This document shows, in pieces, positions 43,451-51,178 of a stretch of DNA of 64,000 bases; position 1 is the first letter of the stretch, and each line of letters starts with the position of its first letter. The DNA lies in assembly GCF_002812705.1 (NCBI RefSeq), contig NZ_CP025030.1, forward strand, positions 5,146,001 to 5,210,000, given 5' to 3'. Both the position numbers and the translations under genes were made by a program. Source of the DNA: Achromobacter spanius (lineage in GTDB: Bacteria; Pseudomonadota; Gammaproteobacteria; Burkholderiales; Burkholderiaceae_B). Below the pieces are notes generated by a model. It made no database searches. It was given only the letters and a program-made list of their open reading frames with translations, and was not told where the DNA came from.

Positions 43451-44236
43451 CTAGCGCCGCCGCGCCGCAAGGAATTGGGCGACGGCATCCGCGTGCTCGT
43501 CGGTCTTGTGGGCCAGCGCCTGATACGCCGCCGACAATTCCAGCAAGGCGTCCAGCCGCGCATGCTGGCTTTCACGCAAGAGCCGCTTGGTCAGCCGCAC
43601 GGCCTGGGGCGAATTGGCCGCCATGCGGCCCGCCAGCGCGCGCGCGGCGGGCAACAGCTCCACGGCGGGCACCACGCGCGACACCAAACCCCATTCCAGC
43701 GCGGTGGCCGCGCTGATGGCGTCACCGGTGAACGACATTTCGGCGGCGCGCGCCATGCCGATCAGGCGCGGCAAAAACCACGCGCCGCCGTCGCCGGGAA
43801 TGATGCCCAGCTTGACGAAGCTTTCCGCAAACGTGGCGGCTTCCGACGCGATGCGCACGTCGCACATGCAGGCCAGGTCGCAGCCCGCTCCGATGGCCGG
43901 CCCGTTCACCGCCGCAATCGTCGGCACCTCCAGCGCGTGCAGCGCCAGCGGCAGGCGTTGTATGCCATGCCGGTATTCCTGGCGCAGTGCCACGCTACCC
44001 ACCTCGGGGCCGATCTGCCGCTGCATCTCGTTGATATTGCCGCCTGACGAAAACGCCTTGCCCGCCGCGGTCAGGATCAGCACACGCACGGCCGGGTCGC
44101 GTTCGATACGCGCAAACACCGCCAGCATCTGGTCCACGATGTCGCTGCCGGTCAAGGCGTTGCGCGTGGCCGGGTCGTCCAGCGTCAGCGTGGCCACGCC
44201 GTCCGCGTCCAGCTCGAAATGCACGAGTTCCGTCAT
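43451..44236 (-). CDS. Enoyl-CoA hydratase/isomerase (thiolase-linked)
   Basis: 261-aa crotonase-fold protein. GKAFSSGGNINEMQRQIGPE and VNGPAIGAGCDLACMCDVRIASEAATFAESFVKLGIIPGDGGAWFLPR, read in segments, supply the oxyanion hole and the G-D-G-G turn of true hydratases. AGGAG lies 7 nt before the ATG at 44236. Co-transcribed with thiolase and divergent from a pair of acyl-CoA dehydrogenases, forming a complete beta-oxidation cycle except for the hydroxyacyl-CoA dehydrogenase. Confidence 0.93.
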   Translation of the reverse strand: MTELVHFELDADGVATLTLDDPATRNALTGSDIVDQMLAVFARIERDPAVRVLILTAAGKAFSSGGNINEMQRQIGPEVGSVALRQEYRHGIQRLPLALHALEVPTIAAVNGPAIGAGCDLACMCDVRIASEAATFAESFVKLGIIPGDGGAWFLPRLIGMARAAEMSFTGDAISAATALEWGLVSRVVPAVELLPAARALAGRMAANSPQAVRLTKRLLRESQHARLDALLELSAAYQALAHKTDEHADAVAQFLAARRR

Positions 44237-44319
44237 GTTGTGCTCCTGACATAAAAGTTCTTGGATCGCCTGCGCGCGCGGCGGCGAAAGCCATCAGCGT
44301 AGGCCCCGCGCCTGGGCAT

Positions 44320-44388
44320 CGTCCAATATTAGTTTTTGGCTTGCTGATACAAGATCGGTATCGGAAATCACGAAAATAATATTGGACG
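44320..44388. promoter_or_regulatory. Wide 12-bp inverted repeat in a divergent catabolic promoter
   Basis: Perfect arms CGTCCAATATTA (44320-44331) and TAATATTGGACG (44377-44388) are 45 nt apart, between the thiolase-linked hydratase and the acyl-CoA dehydrogenase genes. Each arm contains the self-complementary core AATATT, so it could be two operators that let a bound regulator bridge and control both promoters. Confidence 0.6.
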
Positions 44389-44460
44389 CCTGTCTGCTCG
44401 CTCAGTGATAGTCGTTGGATGCGCCCGCCCCGGGCATGCCACCCCATTCGGTTCACCGCC

Positions 44461-45618
44461 ATGATCGATACGCTGGAACTGACCACCATTCCTTGCGCCG
44501 ACGAAGCCTTGCGCGCTGAGGTTCGCGCCTTTCTGGCGGACACGCTGGACGGCCTGGAACCCGACGAGCGCGCGCGCTCCTGGATGGGCTTTGATGCCGG
44601 CTTCAGCCGCCAGCTTGCCGAGCGCGGGTGGCTCGGCCTGACGCTGCCGCGCGAGTACGGCGGCGCCGAACGCGGCCACTTCGCGCGCTTCGTGCTGTCC
44701 GAAGAATTGCTGGGCGCGGGGGCACCGGTGTCGGCGCACTGGATTGCCGACCGCCAGAGCGCGCCCCTGATCCTGAAATACGGCTCGCCCGCGCAACGCG
44801 CGTTCTATCTGCCGCGCATCTGCCGCGCAGACGCCTTCTTCTGCATCGGCATGAGCGAGCCCGGGGCCGGGTCCGATCTGGCTGGCATTCGCACTCGCGC
44901 AGACCTGATCAGCGCCGAACGTGGCGGCTGGCGCCTGAACGGCAGCAAGATCTGGACGACCAACGCGCACCGCTCGCACTACATGATTGCGCTGGTCCGC
45001 ACGTCGGGTACCGCCGAAGACCGCCATCAAGGCTTGTCGCAACTGATCGTGGACCTGTCGCTGCCCGGCGTGACCGTGCGCCCCATTCAAGACCTGACGG
45101 GCGATGCGCATTTCTCGGAAGTGTTCTTCGACAACGTCGAACTGTCTGCCGACGCGCTGATCGGGGAGGAAGGCGCGGGCTGGGCGCAGGTGAATGCTGA
45201 ACTGGCCTTCGAGCGCAGCGGCCCCGAGCGCTTGTATTCCAGCATTGCGCTGCTGGAATGCTGGCTGACGCATTGCCGTGGCCTGTCGGACAACACCGCC
45301 AGCCGCGCCACGCTGGGCGCGATCCTGTCGCAGATGGCGGTGCTGCGCGCCCTGTCGCTGGCGGTGGCGGGCAAGCTGGCGGCCGGCGAAAGCCCGGCCA
45401 CCGAGGCCGCGTTGGTGAAAGACCTGGGCACCGAACTGGAACAACGCATTCCGCAACTGATCGGCGATGCGCTGGGCCGCCAACCCGAGGTGCCGCCGCC
45501 CCTGCCGCTGCTGCGCACGCTGGCCTACCTGGAACAGATTGCTCCCACGTTTTCCCTGCGCGGCGGCACGCGCGAAATTCTGCGCGGCATCATCGCGCGC
45601 GGCCTTGCCCTTCGATAA
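44461..45618 (+). CDS. Acyl-CoA dehydrogenase (large subunit type) of thiolase cluster
   Basis: 385 aa from ATG 44461 (MIDTLELTTIP). Motifs: GLTLPREYGGAERGHFARFVLSEELL, FCIGMSEPGAGSDLAGIRTRADL, NGSKIWTTNAHRSHYMIALVRT, LTGDAHFSEVFFDNVELSADALIG and C-terminal LRGGTREILRGIIARGLALR. The tail matches the FadE type with RGGT rather than EGT. The next gene begins 16 nt downstream and is its smaller partner. Diverges from the hydratase-thiolase operon. Confidence 0.93.
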   Translation: MIDTLELTTIPCADEALRAEVRAFLADTLDGLEPDERARSWMGFDAGFSRQLAERGWLGLTLPREYGGAERGHFARFVLSEELLGAGAPVSAHWIADRQSAPLILKYGSPAQRAFYLPRICRADAFFCIGMSEPGAGSDLAGIRTRADLISAERGGWRLNGSKIWTTNAHRSHYMIALVRTSGTAEDRHQGLSQLIVDLSLPGVTVRPIQDLTGDAHFSEVFFDNVELSADALIGEEGAGWAQVNAELAFERSGPERLYSSIALLECWLTHCRGLSDNTASRATLGAILSQMAVLRALSLAVAGKLAAGESPATEAALVKDLGTELEQRIPQLIGDALGRQPEVPPPLPLLRTLAYLEQIAPTFSLRGGTREILRGIIARGLALR

Positions 45619-45634
45619 CTACTGGACGCCCCCC

Positions 45635-46642
45635 ATGGACACCCTGCTTGGCGACGCCGCCGAACGCCTGTTCGCCCAGACCTGCACACCCGCGCTGCTG
45701 CGCGCCACCGAACAAGGCCAGCCCATCGACGCCGCCTGGCAGGCCTGCGAGGACGCGGGCTTCGCGGACGCGCTGGTGCCGGAATCGCAGGGCGGCGCCG
45801 GGCTTGCATTGGCCGACGCCTTGCCCGTGGCGCTGGCGGCGGGCCGCCACCTGTGCCCCTATCCCATCGTGCATACGATGCTGGCGCGCGCCTGGCTGGC
45901 GGCTGTCGGGCAAACACCGCATGCCCGGCCGGCGGGCGCCATCGCCATCGCGCCTGATGGCCTGGCCATTCATGGCAAGCGCATCACGGGCGTCAACGTG
46001 CCCTGGGTTCGCGTGGCCGCTTATGTGCTGGCAGAGATCAACGGGCAGGCCTGGCTGCTGCCCGTGCAGGCGGGCTGTGTGCACGACAACGGCGTGCATG
46101 GCGCGCTGGACGGCGAAGCATCGTGGTCCATGGCGGACGCACAATGCCTGGGCAGCGGACCGGCGCTGGATGCGCTGGCGGCCGTGGCCTACACAGGCTT
46201 GATGGCCGGTGCGATGGAACGGGTGCTGGACATGACGCTTGCACACGCCAACACGCGCACGCAGTTCGGCCGCGCCATCGGCCGCTTTCAAGCCGTGCAG
46301 CAGCAGATCAGCGTGATGGCCGAACAAGTGTGGGCAGCGCGCATGGGCGCCCAACTGGCGTTTCAAGACCGCGACGGCTTGCCGCAAGCCATGCTGGCGG
46401 CCGTGGGCAAATCACGCGCCAGCCAGGCGGCGCCGCTCGTGGCCGACATTGCGCATGCCGTGCATGGCGCCATGGGGATCACGGCGGAATTCGACTTGCA
46501 GTTGTATACGCGGCGCTTGCGCGACTGGCGGCGGGCAGCAGGATCAGAAACCTACTGGCATGAACGCATCGGCGCGCATGCGCTGGCCAGCAACGCCAGC
46601 GCGCTGGACACGGTGCGCACCACGCTGCAAGGCGCAGCCTAG
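45635..46642 (+). CDS. Acyl-CoA dehydrogenase (small partner type) of thiolase cluster
   Basis: 335 aa from ATG 45635. Compared with the partner it lacks much of the middle FAD-binding beta region and has the helical motifs THANTRTQFGRAIGRFQAVQQQISVMAEQ and IAHAVHGAMGITAEFDLQLYTRRLRDW. This mirrors the pair at 34843-37290, supporting heteromeric acyl-CoA dehydrogenases. Followed after 101 nt by a LysR regulator. Confidence 0.88.
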   Translation: MDTLLGDAAERLFAQTCTPALLRATEQGQPIDAAWQACEDAGFADALVPESQGGAGLALADALPVALAAGRHLCPYPIVHTMLARAWLAAVGQTPHARPAGAIAIAPDGLAIHGKRITGVNVPWVRVAAYVLAEINGQAWLLPVQAGCVHDNGVHGALDGEASWSMADAQCLGSGPALDALAAVAYTGLMAGAMERVLDMTLAHANTRTQFGRAIGRFQAVQQQISVMAEQVWAARMGAQLAFQDRDGLPQAMLAAVGKSRASQAAPLVADIAHAVHGAMGITAEFDLQLYTRRLRDWRRAAGSETYWHERIGAHALASNASALDTVRTTLQGAA

Positions 46643-46743
46643 GCGGGTGATACGAAACGCACGGTCCGGATGGCGACCGCGATAGGGTCCAAGTATCATC
46701 GAAGGCCTTTATTTCGCGCTACCCCCCGCCTTGGACCGCCCTC

Positions 46744-47649
46744 ATGGATTTCCGTCATCTACAGCAATTCCTGGTGCTGGCCGACACCTTGAATTTTCAC
46801 CGCGCGGCCGAAAAGCTGCACATGTCGCAGCCGCCGTTGTCGGTGTCGATCCGCAAGCTGGAAGAGAGCGTGGGCGTTGCGCTGTTCGTGCGCGGCCGCC
46901 AAGGCGTGCAACTGACCGAGGCCGGCCTGGCGGCGCTGGACGAAGCGCGCCGCGCCTTGTTCCATGCCGAGCAATTCCAGTTGGCCGCGCGCGCCGGCGC
47001 GGCGGGCGAAGGCGGCACGGTGCGCGTCGGTTTCGTGGGGTCGGCCACGCACGCCATCCTGCCGCGCGTGCTGCCCTTGTTCCGCCAACGCTATCCGGGC
47101 GTGACGGTGGTGCTGCGCGAAGCCACCTCCATCCGCATCATGCAGGACCTGGCCGACGACGCGCTGGAGGTCGGCATCGTGCGCGTGCCGGTGGCCATGG
47201 GCTCGAACGTTCGGCTTGCCCCCTTGACCACCGAGAACTTCGTGCTGGCCGTGCCCAAGGGCCATGCCCTGGCGCGCCGGGGCCGACTTCGGTTGGCCGA
47301 CCTGGCCGACGAGGCCTTCATCATGTACACCGCGACCGAAGCCGCGGGCTTGCGCATGGCGGCCATCAACGCTTGCCAGTTGCGCGGCTTCACGCCCCGC
47401 ATCACGCAGGAGGCGGTGCAGGTGCAAACCTTGTTGAGCCTGGTTGAAAGCGGGCTGGGCGTGGCGCTGGTTCCGGCCGGCGCCCGCCGCCATCCCAGCC
47501 CGAACGTGGTCACCAAGACCCTGTCCGATTTTCCCACCGACGCCACGATCGGCATTTCCCTGGCCTGGAATCCGGCTACCGAACGCAGCGCCGCGCGCAA
47601 CCTGCGCGAGCTGGCGGTCCACGCATTCCGCCCCCGGCCAGCCAAATAA
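46744..47649 (+). CDS. LysR-type transcriptional regulator
   Basis: 301 aa. N-terminal HTH (FRHLQQFLVLADTLNFHRAAEKLHMSQPPLSVSIRKLEE, in segments) and a LysR substrate-binding domain (GTVRVGFVGSATHAILPRVLPLFRQRYPGV; LGVALVPAGARR). Third gene of the plus-strand catabolic group; a natural candidate to regulate the wide dyad at 44320-44388. Effector unknown. Confidence 0.94.
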   Translation: MDFRHLQQFLVLADTLNFHRAAEKLHMSQPPLSVSIRKLEESVGVALFVRGRQGVQLTEAGLAALDEARRALFHAEQFQLAARAGAAGEGGTVRVGFVGSATHAILPRVLPLFRQRYPGVTVVLREATSIRIMQDLADDALEVGIVRVPVAMGSNVRLAPLTTENFVLAVPKGHALARRGRLRLADLADEAFIMYTATEAAGLRMAAINACQLRGFTPRITQEAVQVQTLLSLVESGLGVALVPAGARRHPSPNVVTKTLSDFPTDATIGISLAWNPATERSAARNLRELAVHAFRPRPAK

Positions 47650-47782
47650 CCGCGCCGCGCTTGCGGCAAGGTGGCCGGCAGGCTTAGGATGGAGCATGAC
47701 CGCGCGGCAGCGCCCTGACCGTTATCGAAGGGTGCAACGCGCGGTCCGCGGTTGAACCTTGTCAGCGATACGGGAGCACATC

Positions 47783-48223
47783 GTGAAAACAGTGGCTGAG
47801 ATTCTCAGGGAAAAGTCGAACCATTCCGTGGTGACGGTTTCACCGGATTCCTCGGTGTTCGACGCCATCAAGACCATGGCCGAACGCAGCATCGGCGCGG
47901 TGGTGGTCGTGGAAGGGGAAACGGTGCTGGGCATGCTCTCCGAGCGCGATTACGCCCGCAAAGTGGTCCTGCAGGATCGTTCGTCGCGCAGCACCAAGGT
48001 GCGCGACATCATGACCGACTCGGTCTATTACGTGGGCCCTAACGACACGCGGGAACACTGTATGGCCATGATGACCGAACGGCATTTTCGCCATCTACCG
48101 GTCATCGACAACGAAAAGCTCATAGGCCTGCTGTCCATCGGCGATCTGGTCAAGGACGTCATGAGCGAACAGAAGTTCATCATCCACGAACTGGAACGCT
48201 ACATCAGCGGCGGCCACGCCTAG
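47783..48223 (+). CDS. Tandem CBS-domain protein
   Basis: 146 aa with two CBS domains (residues ~7-65 and ~75-135). VVTVSPDSSVFDAIKTMAERSIGAVVVVEGETVLGMLSERDYARKV, in segments, and VGPNDTREHCMAMMTERHFRHLPVIDNEKLIGLLSIGDLVKDVM are textbook repeats. GTG 47783 is chosen for its GGGAG site 6 nt upstream; a TTG at 47759 is the longer option. CBS pairs usually bind adenosyl nucleotides; the regulated partner is not apparent. Stands alone. Confidence 0.92.
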   Translation: MKTVAEILREKSNHSVVTVSPDSSVFDAIKTMAERSIGAVVVVEGETVLGMLSERDYARKVVLQDRSSRSTKVRDIMTDSVYYVGPNDTREHCMAMMTERHFRHLPVIDNEKLIGLLSIGDLVKDVMSEQKFIIHELERYISGGHA

Positions 48224-48263
48224 GGCGGCTTGGCGCAACCCCGCGCCAACGCGGCGCTGGCGG

Positions 48264-49028
48264 CTACCCCGCCGCCAGTATCCGCGCCGCCGGCACGATC
48301 AAGCCCATGCCGGCCGCCAGCAACAGCACGAACACCATGCGCTTGACGGTCTTCATTGACCCGGACGTGCTGAAGCGCCGCGCCGCCCACGTCACGACAA
48401 TCACGACGGGCAGCGCGTACACGCTGAGCCAGAACGACGAGGCCTCGAATTCGCCCTGCGCCGTCACCAGCGTCAGGCGCACCACGGCATTCAGCGAAAA
48501 CAACACCAGCAGGCTGTTGCGGATGGCCACCAAGGGCAAGGGCTGGCGATACAGGTGATACACCATCGGCGGCCCGGCGCTGGAGAACAGGCCGCCCAAC
48601 ACCCCGGATATGCCCCCAAAGAACCAGAAAGACGCCTTGGACGACAGGCGTTCCAGCGGTTTGGCGCGCGCCACCAGCAGCACGGCACAAGCCAGGATCG
48701 TGATGCCCAGCAGCAACTGCAACAACACCGTCATTGACCCGCTGATCCACGTCAACGCGGCAACGCCCACGCCCACGCCGACAAAGCTGGCGATCATGGC
48801 GGGCCGCATCAGCGACCAGTTCACTTGCGGCTTGGTCCGGGCCAGCGTGACGGCGGCATTCACCAGCGACAGCACGCTGACCACATTGGCCACTTCGGCC
48901 ACCGAGGCCAACTGAAACACGCCGGACAGGCCCAAAAGCACGAGTCCGAACGCAAAGCCGGTCATGGTCTGGGCATAGGTGGCGAGCGCCACGCAGGCCA
49001 GAAACAGCAAGTGATGGGTGAGGGTCAT
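48264..49028 (-). CDS. TSUP family transporter (TauE/SafE-type membrane protein)
   Basis: 254 aa with about eight hydrophobic helices. TSUP features: GLVLLGLSGVFQLASVAEVANVVSVLSLVNA in the first repeat and FFGGISGVLGGLFSSAGPPMVYHLYRQPLP in the second, where GG.FS..GPP is the family signature. Substrate is probably a sulfur oxyanion or organic acid; unspecified here. Converges on the CBS gene (40-nt gap). The 210 nt from 49029 to 49238 hold the two divergent promoters, with no further feature seen. Confidence 0.92.
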   Translation of the reverse strand: MTLTHHLLFLACVALATYAQTMTGFAFGLVLLGLSGVFQLASVAEVANVVSVLSLVNAAVTLARTKPQVNWSLMRPAMIASFVGVGVGVAALTWISGSMTVLLQLLLGITILACAVLLVARAKPLERLSSKASFWFFGGISGVLGGLFSSAGPPMVYHLYRQPLPLVAIRNSLLVLFSLNAVVRLTLVTAQGEFEASSFWLSVYALPVVIVVTWAARRFSTSGSMKTVKRMVFVLLLAAGMGLIVPAARILAAG

Positions 49029-49238
49029 GCGGAGGGATGGGGTGGAGTCGCGGCGATGATATCACCCGGGCATCGGCCGCTTTGGCCCCGGTAGCAGGCC
49101 AAAGACGGCCAGCCGCCGTCAACGCCGGGCACATATTGTCACAACCGGAAGCGTACCCGCACCCCGCGCGCGATGCCCTGCCGCTATCCTTCCCGCCCTG
49201 TCCCCCTGTCCGCTTTGCCCCGGCCAACCCCGCACAGA

Positions 49239-50126
49239 ATGACGCCCAAACACACCACGATCAACACGGTCACGCTGACCTGCTCAACCTGCGGCAGCGC
49301 GCAGTTCACCAAGCTCGCCACCAACGAATACCGCTGCAATCACTGCCACGCGCTGACGCTGGTGGAAGACGACGTTGCGCAGCGGCTGGAGAAAATCCTG
49401 GCGGGCATGCAGCGGCCCGCGCCCCCCGCGCCGATCAAGCCCCGCGTGGTGGCGATCGTCGCGCTGGTGGTGGCGGCGGTGGTGGCCATTCCGCTAGTGG
49501 CGTCGATGTTGACATCAAGCCGCCCGTCGGCGCCTTACCGCGCGCAACCCGTCACGCCGCCCATCGATGCCGCCAAGGTCAAGCTGACGGACGTGCGCGA
49601 AACCCAGAAGCACGGGCGCAAGCAGTTGGTGATGATCATGCGCAACGAAACCGGCCAGAAGATCGACCCGCCCCGCGTCACGGCGACCTTCTACCAAGGC
49701 GACCTGACGCTGTCGTCCACATCGGCATCGCCGTCGGCGCGCTCGTTGCAGCCGGGTGAATACGTGCCCGTGCTGATCTCGGTACCGGACAAGGCCTACT
49801 CGCGCTACACGCTTGAGGTGGCCACGCCCAGGGCCGCGCGCGGCAAGAACAACCAGGTCACGCCCAGCAAGGTGCAACTGGTGAAGAACGACGGCGCCTA
49901 CCGCCTGGTGGGCCTGGTGAAAAACGAGGGCGACGCGCAGGCCGGCAGCACGCAGATCACCGTCATGCTGTACGGCGAAGACGGCACGATGATCGGCACC
50001 GGCAACGGCTACGCCACGGCCAACCCGCTGGCGCCCGGCGCGCTGACGGCGTTCGACGTGCGCTGCGAAATGCTTGGCGACGGCAAGGTCGCGTCCTACG
50101 ACTACATGGTGCAAAGTGAAAGCTGA
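49239..50126 (+). CDS. Zinc-ribbon, TM and FxLYD-domain protein
   Basis: 295 aa from ATG 49239. N-terminal zinc ribbon with two CxxC pairs (CSTCGSAQFTKLATNEYRCNHC), a hydrophobic helix (VVAIVALVVAAVVAIPLVASML, near residues 70-91), then an exported part with two FxLYD-like beta domains (RKQLVMIMRNETGQKIDPPRVTATFY; YRLVGLVKNEGDAQAGSTQITVMLYGEDG). The topology suggests a cytoplasmic ribbon and a periplasmic FxLYD pair. Unknown function. Overlaps the next gene by 11 nt. Confidence 0.82.
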   Translation: MTPKHTTINTVTLTCSTCGSAQFTKLATNEYRCNHCHALTLVEDDVAQRLEKILAGMQRPAPPAPIKPRVVAIVALVVAAVVAIPLVASMLTSSRPSAPYRAQPVTPPIDAAKVKLTDVRETQKHGRKQLVMIMRNETGQKIDPPRVTATFYQGDLTLSSTSASPSARSLQPGEYVPVLISVPDKAYSRYTLEVATPRAARGKNNQVTPSKVQLVKNDGAYRLVGLVKNEGDAQAGSTQITVMLYGEDGTMIGTGNGYATANPLAPGALTAFDVRCEMLGDGKVASYDYMVQSES

Positions 50127-50952
50127 TCGTCGCGGCGCCCCGCCGCTGTCCTGGCCGGTCAAGGCCGTATCGGTTTTGATGACGCTGACGGCCGCCCAGG
50201 CTCCCTCAAGGGCGGAAATGCCCAAGGAGGCCGATTCCGCATCCCGCATCGTGCGGGTCAGCCCGGCGGAGGTGCGGGTGATCGACCATGTGCGCCTGAC
50301 CACCGAAGAACTGCTGGACCCCGGCTTTGCGCTGTTCGATAACAAAGCGCTGACCTTGTCTCCGCCGCGCCGCCTGCTTGATGAAATCGACCGCCCGCTC
50401 ATGTACACGGAAGTCGTCAACACCAGCGCGGACTACGTGGCCCTGTCGCCCAAGGCGCAGATCACCGTGTTCGACGGCTCGACCCCGCTGAAGGTTCGGC
50501 AGGACTGGACCCTGCCCGCCTATCTGTACCCGGGCGAGCGCGTGCCGGTGGCGCTGGTTGGCGGCGACTACGACCGCTATACCGAAGTCAAGACCGACTG
50601 GATGCCCGCCAAGCGCGCCGCCCTGCCCGGCCCCCGGCCCAAGCTGGACATTTCCGTCGACAACACCGAAGCCGGTGTCGGCACCGGCACGCTGAACTTC
50701 AGCTACCGCTACCGTTACAAATACGTCACCGTGACGGGCCGCGTGCGCAACGAGGACCAGGTGGAAGTGAACAACGTGCGGGTCTGGGTCAGCCTGTACG
50801 ACGCCCAGGACAAGCTCAGCGGCGCCAGCTTCAAGGAACTGCGCCTGCCCAAGCTGCAACCGGGCGAGAGCGCCCCGTTCGAGGTCATCGTCAAGCAGCA
50901 CGGCGGGAATTTTGCACGGGTGGGCGTGGTGTACGACGTGGCCGGGCGATAG
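50116..50952 (+). CDS. Exported FxLYD-like protein, partner of preceding gene
   Basis: 278 aa starting at GTG 50116 inside the end of the preceding gene. The N terminus (residues 1-33, SWPVKAVSVLMTLTAAQAPSRAE) resembles a signal peptide. The mature protein has two beta-rich repeats similar to its neighbour: RPLMYTEVVNTSADYVALSPKAQITVFDG and YKYVTVTGRVRNEDQVEVNNVRVWVSLYDAQD. The overlap and similarity imply a duplicated, jointly acting envelope pair. No catalytic motif seen. The stop is followed at once by a 12-bp repeat tract. Confidence 0.78.
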   Translation: MKADRRGAPPLSWPVKAVSVLMTLTAAQAPSRAEMPKEADSASRIVRVSPAEVRVIDHVRLTTEELLDPGFALFDNKALTLSPPRRLLDEIDRPLMYTEVVNTSADYVALSPKAQITVFDGSTPLKVRQDWTLPAYLYPGERVPVALVGGDYDRYTEVKTDWMPAKRAALPGPRPKLDISVDNTEAGVGTGTLNFSYRYRYKYVTVTGRVRNEDQVEVNNVRVWVSLYDAQDKLSGASFKELRLPKLQPGESAPFEVIVKQHGGNFARVGVVYDVAGR

Positions 50953-50954
50953 TC

Positions 50955-51014
50955 GGCGTCTGGGCTGGCGTCTGTGCCGGCGTCTGTGCCGGCGTCTATG
51001 CCGGCGTCTATGCC
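50955..51014. repeat. 12-bp tandem repeat, five units, after the FxLYD gene
   Basis: Five units of consensus ggcgtctgtgcc (two ending tatgcc) start 2 nt after the stop codon at 50950-50952. It fills part of the 226-nt gap before acnB. Confidence 0.9.
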
Positions 51015-51079
51015 CGGCGCCTGCCCGGACCCAGCATGGCGCCCGCCCCGTCTCCACAATGCAACAGCTATCGGCTCAG

Positions 51080-51100
51080 GTCTTATATAAGATATAAGAC
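51080..51100. promoter_or_regulatory. Palindromic TATAAGA operator upstream of acnB
   Basis: Seven-bp inverted repeat GTCTTAT / ATAAGAC with a 7-bp centre (ATAAGAT), so ATAAGA occurs twice in tandem. It also contains the perfect 12-bp palindrome TCTTATATAAGA. It lies 79 nt upstream of the acnB ATG and is very AT-rich for this genome. Probable regulator-binding site overlapping the promoter. Confidence 0.65.
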
Positions 51101-51178
51101 ATTTGCTAGCGCCTTCTGTTGCCTCTACAATTCCGCCCGACAACCCTTCTTCCAACCCGACTTTTGAGCAGGCCTCAC

